Part shown: piece after piece, positions 1-8,271 of the stretch
Numbering within the stretch: position 1 is the first letter of the stretch
How the letters are laid out: each line of letters opens with the position of its first letter
Assembly: GCA_963714035.1 (NCBI GenBank)
Contig: OY970224.1
Location: 2,046,001-2,110,000, forward strand
Length of the DNA: 64,000 nt
Reading direction: 5' to 3'
Origin: DATFVB01 sp963714035
Lineage (GTDB): Bacteria; Acidobacteriota; Thermoanaerobaculia; UBA5066; DATFVB01
Notes under the pieces: model-generated
Told to the model about the DNA's origin: nothing
The model's database searches: none
The model's input: only the letters and a program-made list of their open reading frames with translations
Made by a program: the position numbers and the translations under genes

Positions 1-841
1 CGCGGTAGAGGACCATGGGAGCGCCGTAGTTGCGCGGATCGTGCGGGCGCGGCGCGGCGCCCGGAAAGGGCGCGTAGGTCCAGCCGGTGAACGCGTGCGA
101 GAAGCCCTCGATCGTGTCCTGGTCGTACGCCGGAATCGGCTCGTTCGAAGCGTCCCGAAGGACCGTGCCGTCGGGCGCGAGAAGGTGAACGCCGATCGAG
201 AAGAGCTGCATCACCTCGCGACCGTAGTTTTCGTTGGGTTGGACCGTTCCCGACGGATCCGCCTTGTCGTTGTCGACCATGTCGAGGTAGTCGCCCATCG
301 CGGGATTCAACGTCACGTCGGCGAGGAGTTGGCGGAAGCTTCCGAGAGCGTCGCGGGCGAGGAGGTTCAGGTACGGAGAAACCGCGCTCGGCTGCCGCAC
401 CTTGAGCCCGGAAACCACGAAGATCTCGTGGAGCGCGAAAGCGACGCGCTGCCGGAGCTGGTCCTGCCCGGAGAGAGCGTTCTGGAAGAACCGCACCTGC
501 AGGGGATACATCGTGTAATGGTCCCGGCGGCAGGCGGGGTCGCTTCCGTCCGGACACCCCGTCTTCGGGCTGGTCGGGTAGGCCGGGAGGTTCGGGTAGG
601 CCGACACCGGCGCGGCGATCTGTCGATCGATCCAGGCGCCGAAGCCGAGGGACCGAACCTCCGCGATCGAGGCATCGGTCGGGCCCCAGCTCGCCTGCTC
701 GAGGAACCGGACGGCGTCCGCCTCGGACGGCGAAGAGCGCCTCGCCCGGACGATCGCCGGACGGGGCGGGTCGATCGCCCCGGCCGGGGAGGCGCCTCCG
801 ATGAACAGCAGAATCGACCACCCGATGAGCGAGAACCGCAT
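1..841 (-). CDS. DUF1800 family protein, 3' end outside the window
   Basis: The reading frame starts at an ATG at 841 with a GGAGG ribosome site five bases upstream, and it is still open at base 1. About 280 residues are visible. Residues 1-23 form a signal peptide (MRFSLIGWSILLFIGGASPAGA). What follows has the typical DUF1800 opening: FLEQASWGPTDASIAEV, then GFGAWIDRQI, FFQNALSGQDQLRQRVAFALHEIFVVS, NPAMGDYLDMVDN, NENYGREVMQLFSIG and FTGWTYAPF. Members of this family are secreted proteins of unknown biochemical role, often encoded beside a DUF1501 gene, which would lie outside this window. The family call is firm; the function is unknown. Confidence 0.9.
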   Translation of the reverse strand, partial: MRFSLIGWSILLFIGGASPAGAIDPPRPAIVRARRSSPSEADAVRFLEQASWGPTDASIAEVRSLGFGAWIDRQIAAPVSAYPNLPAYPTSPKTGCPDGSDPACRRDHYTMYPLQVRFFQNALSGQDQLRQRVAFALHEIFVVSGLKVRQPSAVSPYLNLLARDALGSFRQLLADVTLNPAMGDYLDMVDNDKADPSGTVQPNENYGREVMQLFSIGVHLLAPDGTVLRDASNEPIPAYDQDTIEGFSHAFTGWTYAPFPGAAPRPHDPRNYGAPMVLYR

Positions 842-1011
842 GGGACCTCCGTCGCCGCCGGCTGTTCGGATTGGACGATCGAAGACCGCTCAGGATTACC
901 GGTGCGCGGGAAGAAAATCGGCGGAGCGCCGGCGGCTATCCGGAAGGCGGAGCCGCAAGGTGTCTATTGCGAAAAGAGACACCCAGATTTCGCGGAAATC
1001 CGCTCGAAGTT

Positions 1012-1686
1012 CTATGGACGGAGACGTGCGGCGCCCACGGCGGGCATGGTCGGCATGGCCGCGTGCGGCGCGGGATGGGGACGGAGCCCTCCCGCGGGCC
1101 GGTTCGGGAATCCGCGGATCGGTCCAAGGTCCCGGCGGCGGAATCGTCCCACGTTTCCGTTGGCGACCGCGCCCGAACCCCACCCCCAGCCGCCCCAGCC
1201 CAGATCGGCGGGAAGCTCGTTGGTCATGTACTCCTCGGGAGAATGCTCGTAGGCCGGCTCATATCCCTCGTGCACCCCTCCCACCGCGCCCGTCGGCCCC
1301 ATCTCGACCGCGGAGACGATCGACAGGTACGCGACGACGCTCCTTCCGGCGCCCGCGTCGCGGAGGGCAGAGACCGCGCCGAAATCGACGAAAGCCGGGA
1401 TTTCTTCCCGGTGCGCCTGGAGAAATCCGACGAGCGCGTCGTCGCCCGCCCCGGATTCCTTCATGCGGATGGCATCGTCGAGCACGGACGACGGCGGCTC
1501 CCCGGCGTCGGCGCCGGCCGCGCCTTCCGTCCGCTCGACCGAGATCGCGCTGCCGGAGCCCCGTATCGTGAGCCGCGCCGGAGCGGAGGGTTGCATCGAG
1601 GAGATTGCGTCGGCCGCGGCGAGATCGGAGCCGGCCGCAAGAACGGCGGCGACCAGAAGGCCCGGAACCCCGGAAAGGATCCGCAT
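1012..1686 (-). CDS. Exported protein of unknown function
   Basis: This 224-residue protein begins with a clear signal peptide (MRILSGVPGLLVAAVLAAGSDLAAA). A central part (residues about 65-110) looks helical and contains VLDDAIRMKESGAGDDALVGFLQAHREEIPAFVDFGAV, which resembles a short helical repeat found in Acidobacteria-type exported proteins. The C-terminal 70 residues are Gly/Trp/Pro/Arg rich (LGWGGWGWGSGAVANG) and look disordered. It follows the DUF1800 gene in the direction opposite to transcription, so it may lead that gene, with 170 bases between them. I do not recognise a named family. Confidence 0.65.
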   Translation of the reverse strand: MRILSGVPGLLVAAVLAAGSDLAAADAISSMQPSAPARLTIRGSGSAISVERTEGAAGADAGEPPSSVLDDAIRMKESGAGDDALVGFLQAHREEIPAFVDFGAVSALRDAGAGRSVVAYLSIVSAVEMGPTGAVGGVHEGYEPAYEHSPEEYMTNELPADLGWGGWGWGSGAVANGNVGRFRRRDLGPIRGFPNRPAGGLRPHPAPHAAMPTMPAVGAARLRP

Positions 1687-1795
1687 GGCGACTGCTCACG
1701 GGTATACCACAGGGGCGCGTGCCCGGCTCGCCATTTTAAGATTCCCACCGGACCGGCGAAGGCGAAATGACGAGCGAACGAGAGACGGTCGGCCG

Positions 1796-1888
1796 ATGAA
1801 TCTCCTCCGGATCGTCCTCGCCGTCGTCGCGACCTTCGTCTTTCTCCTTCCCTTCCGGATCCTGCGCCGTCCCCGAAGACGGAAATGA
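1796..1888 (+). CDS. Possible 30-residue membrane microprotein
   Basis: A short frame codes for one hydrophobic helix (about residues 3-21, LLRIVLAVVATFVFLLPF) followed by a basic tail (RILRRPRRRK). This is the layout of a single-pass membrane microprotein with a cytoplasmic C-terminus. No good ribosome site is visible and GC-rich DNA gives many chance frames, so this is tentative. The rest of the 1687-2040 interval shows nothing apart from the -10-like box at its end. Confidence 0.2.
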   Translation: MNLLRIVLAVVATFVFLLPFRILRRPRRRK

Positions 1889-2025
1889 CCGCCCGCGCGT
1901 CGGTCCCCTCCGACCCGGCCCGGGAGCCCGAAGTGTCGAGCGATTCGACGAACGGTACGGCGCGCAGCCGGGGCCTGGCTGCCGGAATCCGCGCGCCCCC
2001 GCGTTCCCCGCTCTGCCGGTCCTGC

Positions 2026-2040
2026 TAATCTCTGCGGCTC
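2026..2040 (+). promoter_or_regulatory. -10-like box, possible leaderless start of ABC exporter
   Basis: TAATCT at 2026-2031 is followed by nine bases and then the ATG at 2041. There is no ribosome site. The geometry equals that seen before arsR, the HxlR gene and the FixL-like kinase gene in this window. The -35 region is weak. Confidence 0.35.
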
Positions 2041-3921
2041 ATGGCCGCGGCGACCGAAACGAAGACTCCCGCCGTCGCCCGCCTGCGGACGGTGTGGCCC
2101 GAGCTCTGGGAGCTGGTCCGGCCGCGCCGGGCGCTCCTCGGCCTCGGGCTCCTCCTGATGGCGGTCAACCGGGTTTCGGGGCTCGTCCTTCCCGCCTCGA
2201 CGAAGTTCCTCGTCGACGACGTCGTCCTCAAGCACCGGACGCAACTGCTCGTCCCGATCGTGCTCGGCGTGCTCGGAGCCACGCTGGTCCAGGGCGCGAC
2301 GTCGTTCGCGCTCACCCAGCTCCTCTCGAAGGAGGCCCAGCGGCTCATCGCCGAGCTGCGGCGCAAAGTGCAGGCGCACGTCGGCCGGCTGCCCGTCGCC
2401 TATTACGACGCGAACAAGACCGGCACGCTCGTCGCGCGCATCATGAGCGACGTCGAAGGGGTTCGGAACCTCGTGGGCACCGGTCTCGTCGAGTTCGCCG
2501 GAGGGCTCCTCACCGCGGTCATCGCCTTCGTCGTGCTCATCCGCATCAGTCCCACGATGACGCTCTTCGCGTTCTCCTGCCTGATCCTGTTCTCGCTGGG
2601 GCTTAAGAAAGCCTTCGTGACGATCCGCCCGATCTTCCGCGAACGCGGGAAGATCAACGCGGAGGTGACCGGTCGGCTCACCGAGACGCTCGGCGGCGTC
2701 CGGGTCGTCAAGGGCTACCACGCGGAGGCGCGCGAAGAAGGCGTCTTCGCGGAGGGCGTCGGCCGCCTCCTCGGGAACGTGCTGAAGACGCTCACGGCGA
2801 CTTCCGTGATGAGCCTCTCGTCGACGGCGCTCATGGGGATCGTCGGAGCCGTCGTGATGTTCCTGGGCGCACGCCAGATCACGGCGGGAACGCTCACGCT
2901 CGGCGGGTTCTTCACTTACACGATGTTCCTCGGTTACCTCGTCGCGCCGATCTTCCAGATCGTCAACATCGGAACGCAGATCACGGAGGCGATCGCCGGG
3001 CTCGAACGCACCCACGAGGTGCTCGCCGAGCGGCCGGAAGACGCCGATCCCGGCCGGACCGTCGTCCTTCCCGGGATCCGGGGAGAGATCCGCTTCGAGC
3101 GCGTCGACTTCGCCTACGACGCCGACAAACCGGTCCTGAAGGACGTGAGCTTCGAGGCGCTCCCCGGAACGGCGACGGCCCTGGTCGGGTCCTCGGGGTC
3201 GGGGAAGTCGACGATCATCGGCCTCGTCGCCGGGTTCTACGAGCCTGACGCGGGCCGGATCCTCGTCGACGGGGTCGATCTCTCCCGCGTCCGGCTCGAC
3301 TCGTACCGCGCGGCCCTCGGCGTCGTGCTGCAGGAGTCGTTCCTCTTCGACGGGACGATTCGGGAAAACGTCGCCTTCTCGCGTCCCGATGCGACCGACG
3401 AAGAGATCCGGCGCGCCGGCGCCATCGCGAGGGTCGACGAGTTCGCCGAGAGGTTCCCGGACGGCTGGAACACGGTCGTCGGCGAACGCGGCGTGAGGCT
3501 CTCGGGAGGCCAGCGGCAGCGGATCTCGATCGCGCGGGCGATCCTCGCCGACCCGCGCATCCTCATCCTCGACGAAGCCACCTCGTCGCTCGACTCGGAG
3601 TCGGAGGCGCTGATCCAGGAAGGGCTCTCCTGGCTGATGCGCGGCCGGACGACGTTCGTGATCGCCCACCGGCTGAGCACGATCCGCCGAGCGGACCAGA
3701 TCCTCGTCGTCGAAGGAGGGGAAATCGTCGAGCGCGGCTCCCACGACGCGCTCTACGCCGCGCGCGGGCGATACCACGATCTCTACACCCGGCAGCACGG
3801 CCACCAGATGAACCTCTTCCTCGCCCCGGGAGAAGGGGACGCGATCGAGGAGGCGGAAGGAAGCGGAGAGAGAAAGGTCGCGATGCCGAGCGCGGAGGAT
3901 CTGGTGCGGGGGAAGGTCTAG
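2041..3921 (+). CDS. ABC exporter, fused permease and ATPase (MsbA/MDR type)
   Basis: This 626-residue half-transporter has a six-helix membrane domain (about residues 20-315) and a C-terminal ATPase domain (about 345-585). The ATPase carries Walker A GSSGSGKST (383-391), the ABC signature LSGGQRQR (487-494), Walker B ILILDEATSSLD and the switch histidine in FVIAHRLST. Members work as homodimers or heterodimers in the inner membrane and export lipids or hydrophobic compounds. The N-terminal cytoplasmic coupling sequence ARIMSDVEGVRNL is typical. A roughly 45-residue acidic tail after the ATPase domain has no recognised motif. No partner gene is adjacent, so a homodimer is likely; the substrate is unknown. 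Confidence 0.93.
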   Translation: MAAATETKTPAVARLRTVWPELWELVRPRRALLGLGLLLMAVNRVSGLVLPASTKFLVDDVVLKHRTQLLVPIVLGVLGATLVQGATSFALTQLLSKEAQRLIAELRRKVQAHVGRLPVAYYDANKTGTLVARIMSDVEGVRNLVGTGLVEFAGGLLTAVIAFVVLIRISPTMTLFAFSCLILFSLGLKKAFVTIRPIFRERGKINAEVTGRLTETLGGVRVVKGYHAEAREEGVFAEGVGRLLGNVLKTLTATSVMSLSSTALMGIVGAVVMFLGARQITAGTLTLGGFFTYTMFLGYLVAPIFQIVNIGTQITEAIAGLERTHEVLAERPEDADPGRTVVLPGIRGEIRFERVDFAYDADKPVLKDVSFEALPGTATALVGSSGSGKSTIIGLVAGFYEPDAGRILVDGVDLSRVRLDSYRAALGVVLQESFLFDGTIRENVAFSRPDATDEEIRRAGAIARVDEFAERFPDGWNTVVGERGVRLSGGQRQRISIARAILADPRILILDEATSSLDSESEALIQEGLSWLMRGRTTFVIAHRLSTIRRADQILVVEGGEIVERGSHDALYAARGRYHDLYTRQHGHQMNLFLAPGEGDAIEEAEGSGERKVAMPSAEDLVRGKV

Positions 3922-3929
3922 ACAAGAAA

Positions 3930-4008
3930 GTCGCGAGTCCCGAGTGACGGGTTGCGAGTGCGGGCCCGGGAACCCCGACCCGTCACTCGCAACTCGCAAA
4001 CTCGCGAC
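3930..4008. repeat. Nested inverted repeat between convergent genes
   Basis: GAGTGACGGGT (3942-3952) pairs with ACCCGTCACTC (3978-3988), and GTCGCGAGT (3930-3938) pairs with ACTCGCGAC (4000-4008). The hairpin sits between the convergent ABC exporter and DUF4440-like genes and could end transcription from both sides, although it lacks a T-run. Similar ACTCGCRA words recur at 23.40, 54.88 and 55.62 kb. Confidence 0.5.
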
Positions 4009-4016
4009 GAATTTGG

Positions 4017-4487
4017 TTACGGCAGAATCACGTTCCTCAGGATCTTCCAGTCGCCGTCCACCTGCTTCCGCCAGACGGTGAGATACCCTCCGCCGGCGGT
4101 CGAGGGCTTCCCGTCCTTCGACACGGTGACCTCGCCGTATCCCCACTCGTAGGCAAGGTCTCCGTCCACGATCACGCGGCGGGGCTCGATCTTCGTGCCG
4201 AGCGCGAGTCCATTCTTCCGGAACCGCTCCCGGTAGAAATCCGCGATCGCGGCTTTTCCACGGATCGAGGAGCCATCGATCGCGACGAACACGCCGTCGT
4301 CCATGTACGCCCGCACGATCGGCTCGATCTCGCCGGTCTGCATCGCCGGGCCCCATTCGGAGTTCGCGGCGGCGATCGCGCGGTCGAGCCGCGGGTCGCC
4401 GGAAGAAGGGGGCGGGACCGCGAGCGAGGCGGCGAATACGGACCACGCGAGGACGACGAACGCGGGGGCGAGAATCGCGCTTTTCAT
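4017..4487 (-). CDS. Exported SnoaL/DUF4440-like (NTF2 fold) protein
   Basis: This 156-residue protein has a signal peptide (MKSAILAPAFVVLAWSVFAASLA) and one NTF2-like domain: DRAIAAANSEWGPAMQTGEIEPIVRAYMDDGVFVAIDGSSIRGKAAIADFYRERF, then YEWGYGEVTVSKDGK and YLTVWRKQVDGDWKILRNV. This is the pattern of DUF4440/SgcJ-like proteins, small dimeric ligand-binding or enzyme-like domains whose role varies widely. It lies downstream of the arsenic operon on the same strand, but a 70-base gap and the exported location suggest an independent role. Confidence 0.8.
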   Translation of the reverse strand: MKSAILAPAFVVLAWSVFAASLAVPPPSSGDPRLDRAIAAANSEWGPAMQTGEIEPIVRAYMDDGVFVAIDGSSIRGKAAIADFYRERFRKNGLALGTKIEPRRVIVDGDLAYEWGYGEVTVSKDGKPSTAGGGYLTVWRKQVDGDWKILRNVILP

Positions 4488-4557
4488 TCCCGGATTATCC
4501 GTCCCGGACCGGGATCGGGAAACCCGAGGCCTCGGCCGCCTCGCCGGAAATCAGGGC

Positions 4558-5649
4558 TCAGGCGGTCGCCGCCCGCGCCGCCGCCTCGGCGGGAAAGTAT
4601 CGGCGAAGCGCTTTCGAAACGCCGACCAGGCCGATCAGGACCGGGACCTCCACGAGCGGGCCGATCACGGCGGCGAATGCCTCTCCGGAACCAATGCCGA
4701 ACGTTCCGATCGCGACCGCGATCGCGAGCTCGAAGTTGTTGGATGCGGCCGTGAACGAAAGCGTGGCCGTCTGCGAGTACGTCGCGCCGGCTCTCCACGC
4801 CATCCAGAAGCTTGCGGCGAACATCAGCCCGAAGTAAATCGCGAGCGGGACCGCCACGCGGAAGACGTCCAGGGGAAGCCTCACGATCGCGTCGCCTTTC
4901 AACGAGAACATGACGACGATCGTGAAGAGCAAGGCGACGAGCGTGATCGGGGCGGTCCCCGGCACGAAGACGCCGTCGTACCACCCGGGTCCCTTCGCCT
5001 TCCGGAGGAAGAGGCGGGTGAGAAAACCGGCGAGAAAAGGAACGCCGAGATAGAGAAAGACGGCGGCGGCGATCCGGCCCGTCGTGACCTCCACCTTCGC
5101 GCCCGGCAGGCCGAGCCTCGCGGGAAGGGCGGTCACGAAGACCCAGGCGTAGACGCCGAAGAAGAGCACCTGGAAGATCGAGTTCAACGCCACGAGGCCG
5201 GCGCAGTACTCGGCGTCCCCGCCGGCGAGGTCGTTCCAGACGATGACCATCGCGATGCAGCGGGCCAGCCCGATCAGGACCAGGCCGATCATGTATTCCG
5301 GTTTGTCGCGCAGGAAGAGCGCCGCGATCCCGAACATGACGAGAGGTCCGACGACCCAGTTCTGGACGAGAGAGAGCGCCAGGACCCGGCCGTTCCGGAA
5401 CACGCGCGGCAGATCCTCGTATCGCACCCGGGCGAGCGGCGGATACATCATCAGGATGAGACCGGCCGCGAGCGGCACGCTCGTCGCCCCGCGGTTCCAC
5501 GCGCCGATCAGCCGATTGAACCCGGGCGCGACGCGGCCGAGGACGATTCCCGCCGCCATCGCGAGAAAGATCCAGAGCGTGAGATGGCGGTCGAGAAACG
5601 AGAGCCGCCCCGTCCCGGACCGAAGCGCGGGAGCGGGCGGGCTATCCAC
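4558..5649 (-). CDS. acr3: Arsenite efflux permease, Acr3 type
   Basis: This 363-residue protein has ten predicted membrane helices. It carries the Acr3 signature around the conserved cysteine, GLARCIAMVIVWNDLAGGD, plus NSIFQVLFFGVY and the later FTAASNNFELAIAVAIGTFGIGSGEAFAAVIGPLVEVPVLIGLV. Acr3 exports arsenite across the inner membrane using the proton gradient and is a BASS-superfamily carrier. The start is a GTG at 5649 that overlaps the end of arsC by eight bases, indicating translational coupling as the last gene of the arsR-arsM-arsC-acr3 operon. Confidence 0.94.
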   Translation of the reverse strand: MDSPPAPALRSGTGRLSFLDRHLTLWIFLAMAAGIVLGRVAPGFNRLIGAWNRGATSVPLAAGLILMMYPPLARVRYEDLPRVFRNGRVLALSLVQNWVVGPLVMFGIAALFLRDKPEYMIGLVLIGLARCIAMVIVWNDLAGGDAEYCAGLVALNSIFQVLFFGVYAWVFVTALPARLGLPGAKVEVTTGRIAAAVFLYLGVPFLAGFLTRLFLRKAKGPGWYDGVFVPGTAPITLVALLFTIVVMFSLKGDAIVRLPLDVFRVAVPLAIYFGLMFAASFWMAWRAGATYSQTATLSFTAASNNFELAIAVAIGTFGIGSGEAFAAVIGPLVEVPVLIGLVGVSKALRRYFPAEAAARAATA

Positions 5650-6118
5650 GACCCGCGGCCGCGCCCGTCGAAAGCCGGCGCGCCACCGCGGGGAGCGACA
5701 GCCAGAGCCGGATGCGCTGCATCAGGTCCTTCGCGATGTTCTCGAACGTCCGGAGCTTCTCCTCTTCGCTTCCCGCCGCTTCCGCCGGGTCCGGCAGGCT
5801 CCATCGGAGGATTTCCGGCGCGCCGGGAAACGTCGGGCAGGCCTCCGCCGCCCGGTCGCAGACCGTGATCACGAAATCGAACTTCTCGCCGGCGAACCCG
5901 CTCACGGGTTTCGGATGCTGCCCTTCCATGTCGAGGCCGAAGACGCGGCGCACCGCCTCCCGGGCGAGCGGATGGATCTCCGGCCGGGGATCGCTCCCGG
6001 CGCTCCGGACCTCCACGCCGCCCCGCGAAAGATGACGGAGGATCGCCTCCGCCATCTGCGACCGCGCCGAGTTGCCGGTGCAGAGAAAGAGGACCCGCAG
6101 CGGACCGGCCTCGGTCAG
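5642..6118 (-). CDS. arsC: Arsenate reductase, LMW phosphatase type
   Basis: The protein has about 158 residues and the low-molecular-weight tyrosine phosphatase fold. It shows the P-loop VLFLCTGNSARSQMAEAIL and the redox cysteines in VITVCDRAAEACPTF, which are characteristic of thioredoxin-linked ArsC; the enzyme reduces arsenate to arsenite for export by Acr3. No ATG, GTG or TTG lies in frame near the conserved N-terminus. The best start is a CTG at 6118 that overlaps the arsM stop as CTGA and has GGAGG five bases upstream; a second CTG at 6100 is the alternative. The 3' end overlaps acr3. Confidence 0.88.
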   Translation of the reverse strand: MTEAGPLRVLFLCTGNSARSQMAEAILRHLSRGGVEVRSAGSDPRPEIHPLAREAVRRVFGLDMEGQHPKPVSGFAGEKFDFVITVCDRAAEACPTFPGAPEILRWSLPDPAEAAGSEEEKLRTFENIAKDLMQRIRLWLSLPAVARRLSTGAAAGRG

Positions 6119-6897
6119 GCGCTCCTCCGGCCGGCGAGCGTGATCGAAAGGATCCGCACCGGCTTCTCGAGGACGACGCCGGCGAGCGCCGCAGACACGA
6201 TCTCTTCGGGAATCTCGATCGTCCGCTCCTTCTCGATCGCGACGTCGAGGCCCGCGCCGCGGGCGATCGCGAGGTATTCGTCCTTCGGGAGCGCCCCGGC
6301 GACGCATCCCGCCCACATCTCCGCGCTCCGGCGCACCGCCTCCGGGAGCTCGCCGTCGAGGACGATGTCGGAGACGCTGAACCGCCCTCCCGGCTTCAGG
6401 ACCCGGTGGATCTCGGAGAACGCCTTTTCCTTGTTCGGGACGAGATTGACGACGCAATTCGAGATCACGACGTCGACCGAGCGGTCGTCGACGGGCAGCG
6501 CTTCGATCTCGCCGAGCCGGAACTCGACGTTCTTCGCGCCGAGCTTTTCCGCGTTCGCGTTCGCCTTCGCGATCATCTCGGGCGTCATGTCGACGCCGAT
6601 GACGCGCCCGGAGTCGCCGACCGCGCGCGACGCGATGAACGCATCGTTGCCGGCCCCGCTCCCCAGATCGAGGACGGTTTCCCCCGCCGCGATCCCGGCA
6701 TAGGCGGTCGGGATCCCGCAGCCGAGCGAGAGGTCGGCCTCGGCCGAGTATCCGGGCATCCCCGCGTACCCCTGCTCGACGAAGCTCGAGAGCTCGCTCG
6801 ACGCGCAACACGACGCGGAGACGGGAAGGGGCCGGCCCGACACGATGTTCCCGTACCGTTCCCGGATGAAGGATTTCGTGGTCTCGTCGGATTCCAT
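6115..6897 (-). CDS. arsM: Arsenite S-adenosylmethionine methyltransferase
   Basis: This 260-residue methyltransferase has the SAM motif VLDLGSGAGNDAFIA. Three cysteines sit in the positions expected for arsenite binding: SLGCGIP, ISNCVVNLVP and AGCVAG. ArsM methylates As(III) to mono-, di- and trimethyl species, which in air gives less toxic volatile or pentavalent products. The start ATG at 6897 has an AGGAG six bases upstream; longer frames upstream would run into arsR. An extra Cys pair near the N-terminus (SASCCASSEL) may help load arsenite. It lies between arsR and arsC. Confidence 0.93.
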   Translation of the reverse strand: MESDETTKSFIRERYGNIVSGRPLPVSASCCASSELSSFVEQGYAGMPGYSAEADLSLGCGIPTAYAGIAAGETVLDLGSGAGNDAFIASRAVGDSGRVIGVDMTPEMIAKANANAEKLGAKNVEFRLGEIEALPVDDRSVDVVISNCVVNLVPNKEKAFSEIHRVLKPGGRFSVSDIVLDGELPEAVRRSAEMWAGCVAGALPKDEYLAIARGAGLDVAIEKERTIEIPEEIVSAALAGVVLEKPVRILSITLAGRRSA

Positions 6898-6929
6898 GAC
6901 TTCTCCTTTCGGCCGGACGAGCCGGCCCC

Positions 6930-7235
6930 TCACACGGCGCGCGCGAGCGCTTCGGCGAGCGCCGCGATCGCCGCTTCGTTTCTCCGGTAGTAGACCCAGC
7001 GCCCCCGCTTCTCGCCGGACACGAGGCCCGCGCGGATGAGGATCTGCATGTGGTGGTTCACGACGGAGGGCGCGAGCCCGACCTCGTCCTGCACGTCGCA
7101 GGCGCAGAGCCCCGGCTCGCGCTTCCCGATGAGCCCGCAGCACGACTGGCCCCTCCGCCGGAGGAGCGCGAGGATCTCCATCCGCGTCGGATCGGAGAGC
7201 GCCTTGAACGCGCCCGCGAGCGACTCCGTTTCCAT
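6930..7235 (-). CDS. arsR: ArsR/SmtB family arsenic-sensing repressor
   Basis: This 101-residue winged-helix protein shows KALSDPTRMEILALLRRR, the metal-binding motif GLCACDVQDEVG at the recognition-helix region and HHMQILIRAGLVSGEKRGRWVYYR. Members repress their own operon and release DNA when arsenite binds the cysteines. An extra pair, GQSCCGLIGKREPG, precedes the motif and could supply the third thiol ligand. It is the first gene of arsR-arsM-arsC-acr3. The mRNA appears leaderless, because the -10 box ends nine bases before the ATG. Confidence 0.95.
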   Translation of the reverse strand: METESLAGAFKALSDPTRMEILALLRRRGQSCCGLIGKREPGLCACDVQDEVGLAPSVVNHHMQILIRAGLVSGEKRGRWVYYRRNEAAIAALAEALARAV

Positions 7236-7272
7236 ATTTCTAAAACTATAGAACTATGGCACCGGCTGTCAA
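7232..7272 (-). promoter_or_regulatory. ars operon promoter with ArsR operator
   Basis: On the minus strand TTGACA (7272-7267) and TATAGT (7250-7245) are separated by 16 bases. An inverted repeat with 11-base arms, CCATAGTTCTA and the mirror of CCATATTTCTA (10 of 11 matching, six-base gap), spans 7232-7259. It therefore covers the -10 box, the transcription start and the arsR ATG. A dimeric ArsR here would block both polymerase binding and initiation. Confidence 0.8.
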
Positions 7273-7485
7273 GACGCCGCCCCGGCGCCCGAGGGTCGCG
7301 CCGGCGGCGTACCGCCGGACGATCGCGAGGAGCCGGTCGGGATCGAAAGGCTTCCGCAGGAAGCCGTTGGCGCGCACGGGGACGCCGAAGACCCCGGGGT
7401 TCGAGGTTCTCGCGCCCCCGAACACGTCCCGAATCCGGGAATCGTCTTCGATGATCCGGACGGGCCGGACCGCGTCCGAAGGCAT
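7246..7485 (-). pseudogene. Collapsed response-regulator receiver relic
   Basis: A 79-codon frame keeps only the two ends of a receiver domain. Near the N-terminus is VRIIEDDSRIRDVF (the acidic pocket); near the C-terminus is GFLRKPFDPDRLLAIVRRY, containing the conserved Lys-Pro. The middle, which should hold the phosphorylated Asp and about 60 residues, is gone and replaced by GGARTSNPGVFGVPVRAN. The C-terminal piece closely resembles the intact receiver at 44628-44990 (GFIHKPFDPDKVIAIVRRH), so it is probably a decayed paralogue. Its end runs into the arsR promoter. Confidence 0.65.
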
Positions 7486-7612
7486 TCGGCGATCTTCGCA
7501 CCGGCGAGCGGCGCTCCCGCGCGCTCGATCGGGACGGCCTCGCGTGATGCAATCGGGCAGACGGCGATTCGGCGCCCGCCTCTTCGCGAAGGGCGGCAGG
7601 AAAGGAAGGGCC

Positions 7613-8266
7613 ATGATCTTCACCGACCGGAGGGACGCGGGCCGCGCGCTCGCGCAGAAGCTCTCCGACCACGCGGGGCGTCCGGACGTCGTCGTTCTGG
7701 GGCTGGCCCGCGGCGGCGTGCCGGTCGCTTGGGAGGTCGCCCGCGCGCTCGACGCCCCCCTCGACGTCTTCGTCGTGCGGAAGATCGGATATCCCGGGAA
7801 TCCCGAGCTCGCGATCGGCGCGATCGCTTCGGGCGACGTCACCGTTCTCTCGACCGACCTCATCGCGGAGCTCGGCGTGCCCCGCGCCGCCGTCGACGCG
7901 GCGATCGCCCGGGAGCGCGAAGAGCTCGCGCGGCGCGAGCGCGCCTGTCGGCCCGGACGGCCGCCCCTCGCGCTCGGCGGAAAGACCGTCCTCCTCGTCG
8001 ACGACGGGCTCGCGACCGGCGCGACGATGCGCGCCGCCGTCGCGGCGATTCGCCGGCTCGGCCCGCGCTCGATCGTCGTCGCCGTTCCCGTCGGCTCTCC
8101 GCAGGCGTGCGGCGTCGCGTCGGCCGTTGCCGACGCGTGCGTCTGCGTCCGGGCTCCTCCCGATTTCATGGCCGTCGGCGAGTGGTATGAGGACTTCGCC
8201 CAGACGACCGACGAGGAAGTCCGCGATCTCCTCTCGACGCCGGTCGACGGCGGCATCGCGCCGTAG
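7613..8266 (+). CDS. Phosphoribosyltransferase-domain protein
   Basis: This 217-residue protein has a single PRTase domain. VLLVDDGLATGATM is the PRPP-binding loop, LGLARGGVPVAWEVARAL is the N-terminal hood region and VVRKIGYPGNPELAIGAIA follows. This is the type annotated as a stand-alone PRTase in stress loci rather than a purine or pyrimidine salvage enzyme; relatives occur in mycobacterial dormancy clusters. The substrate is unknown. The start ATG at 7613 has GGAAGG in front. It is transcribed away from the ars operon. Confidence 0.85.
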   Translation: MIFTDRRDAGRALAQKLSDHAGRPDVVVLGLARGGVPVAWEVARALDAPLDVFVVRKIGYPGNPELAIGAIASGDVTVLSTDLIAELGVPRAAVDAAIAREREELARRERACRPGRPPLALGGKTVLLVDDGLATGATMRAAVAAIRRLGPRSIVVAVPVGSPQACGVASAVADACVCVRAPPDFMAVGEWYEDFAQTTDEEVRDLLSTPVDGGIAP

Positions 8267-8271
8267 CCCGG

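Noticed and set aside
1121..1132. GGTCCAAGGTCC within the gene at 1012-1686
   Set aside because: It is not a palindrome (GGTCC twice in the same direction) and lies in coding sequence, without a -10 at the set distance.
1696..4446. Very long minus-strand open frame over the ABC exporter
   Set aside because: It is the antisense shadow of the ABC gene; composition is Arg/Asp/Glu-rich low complexity with no domain.
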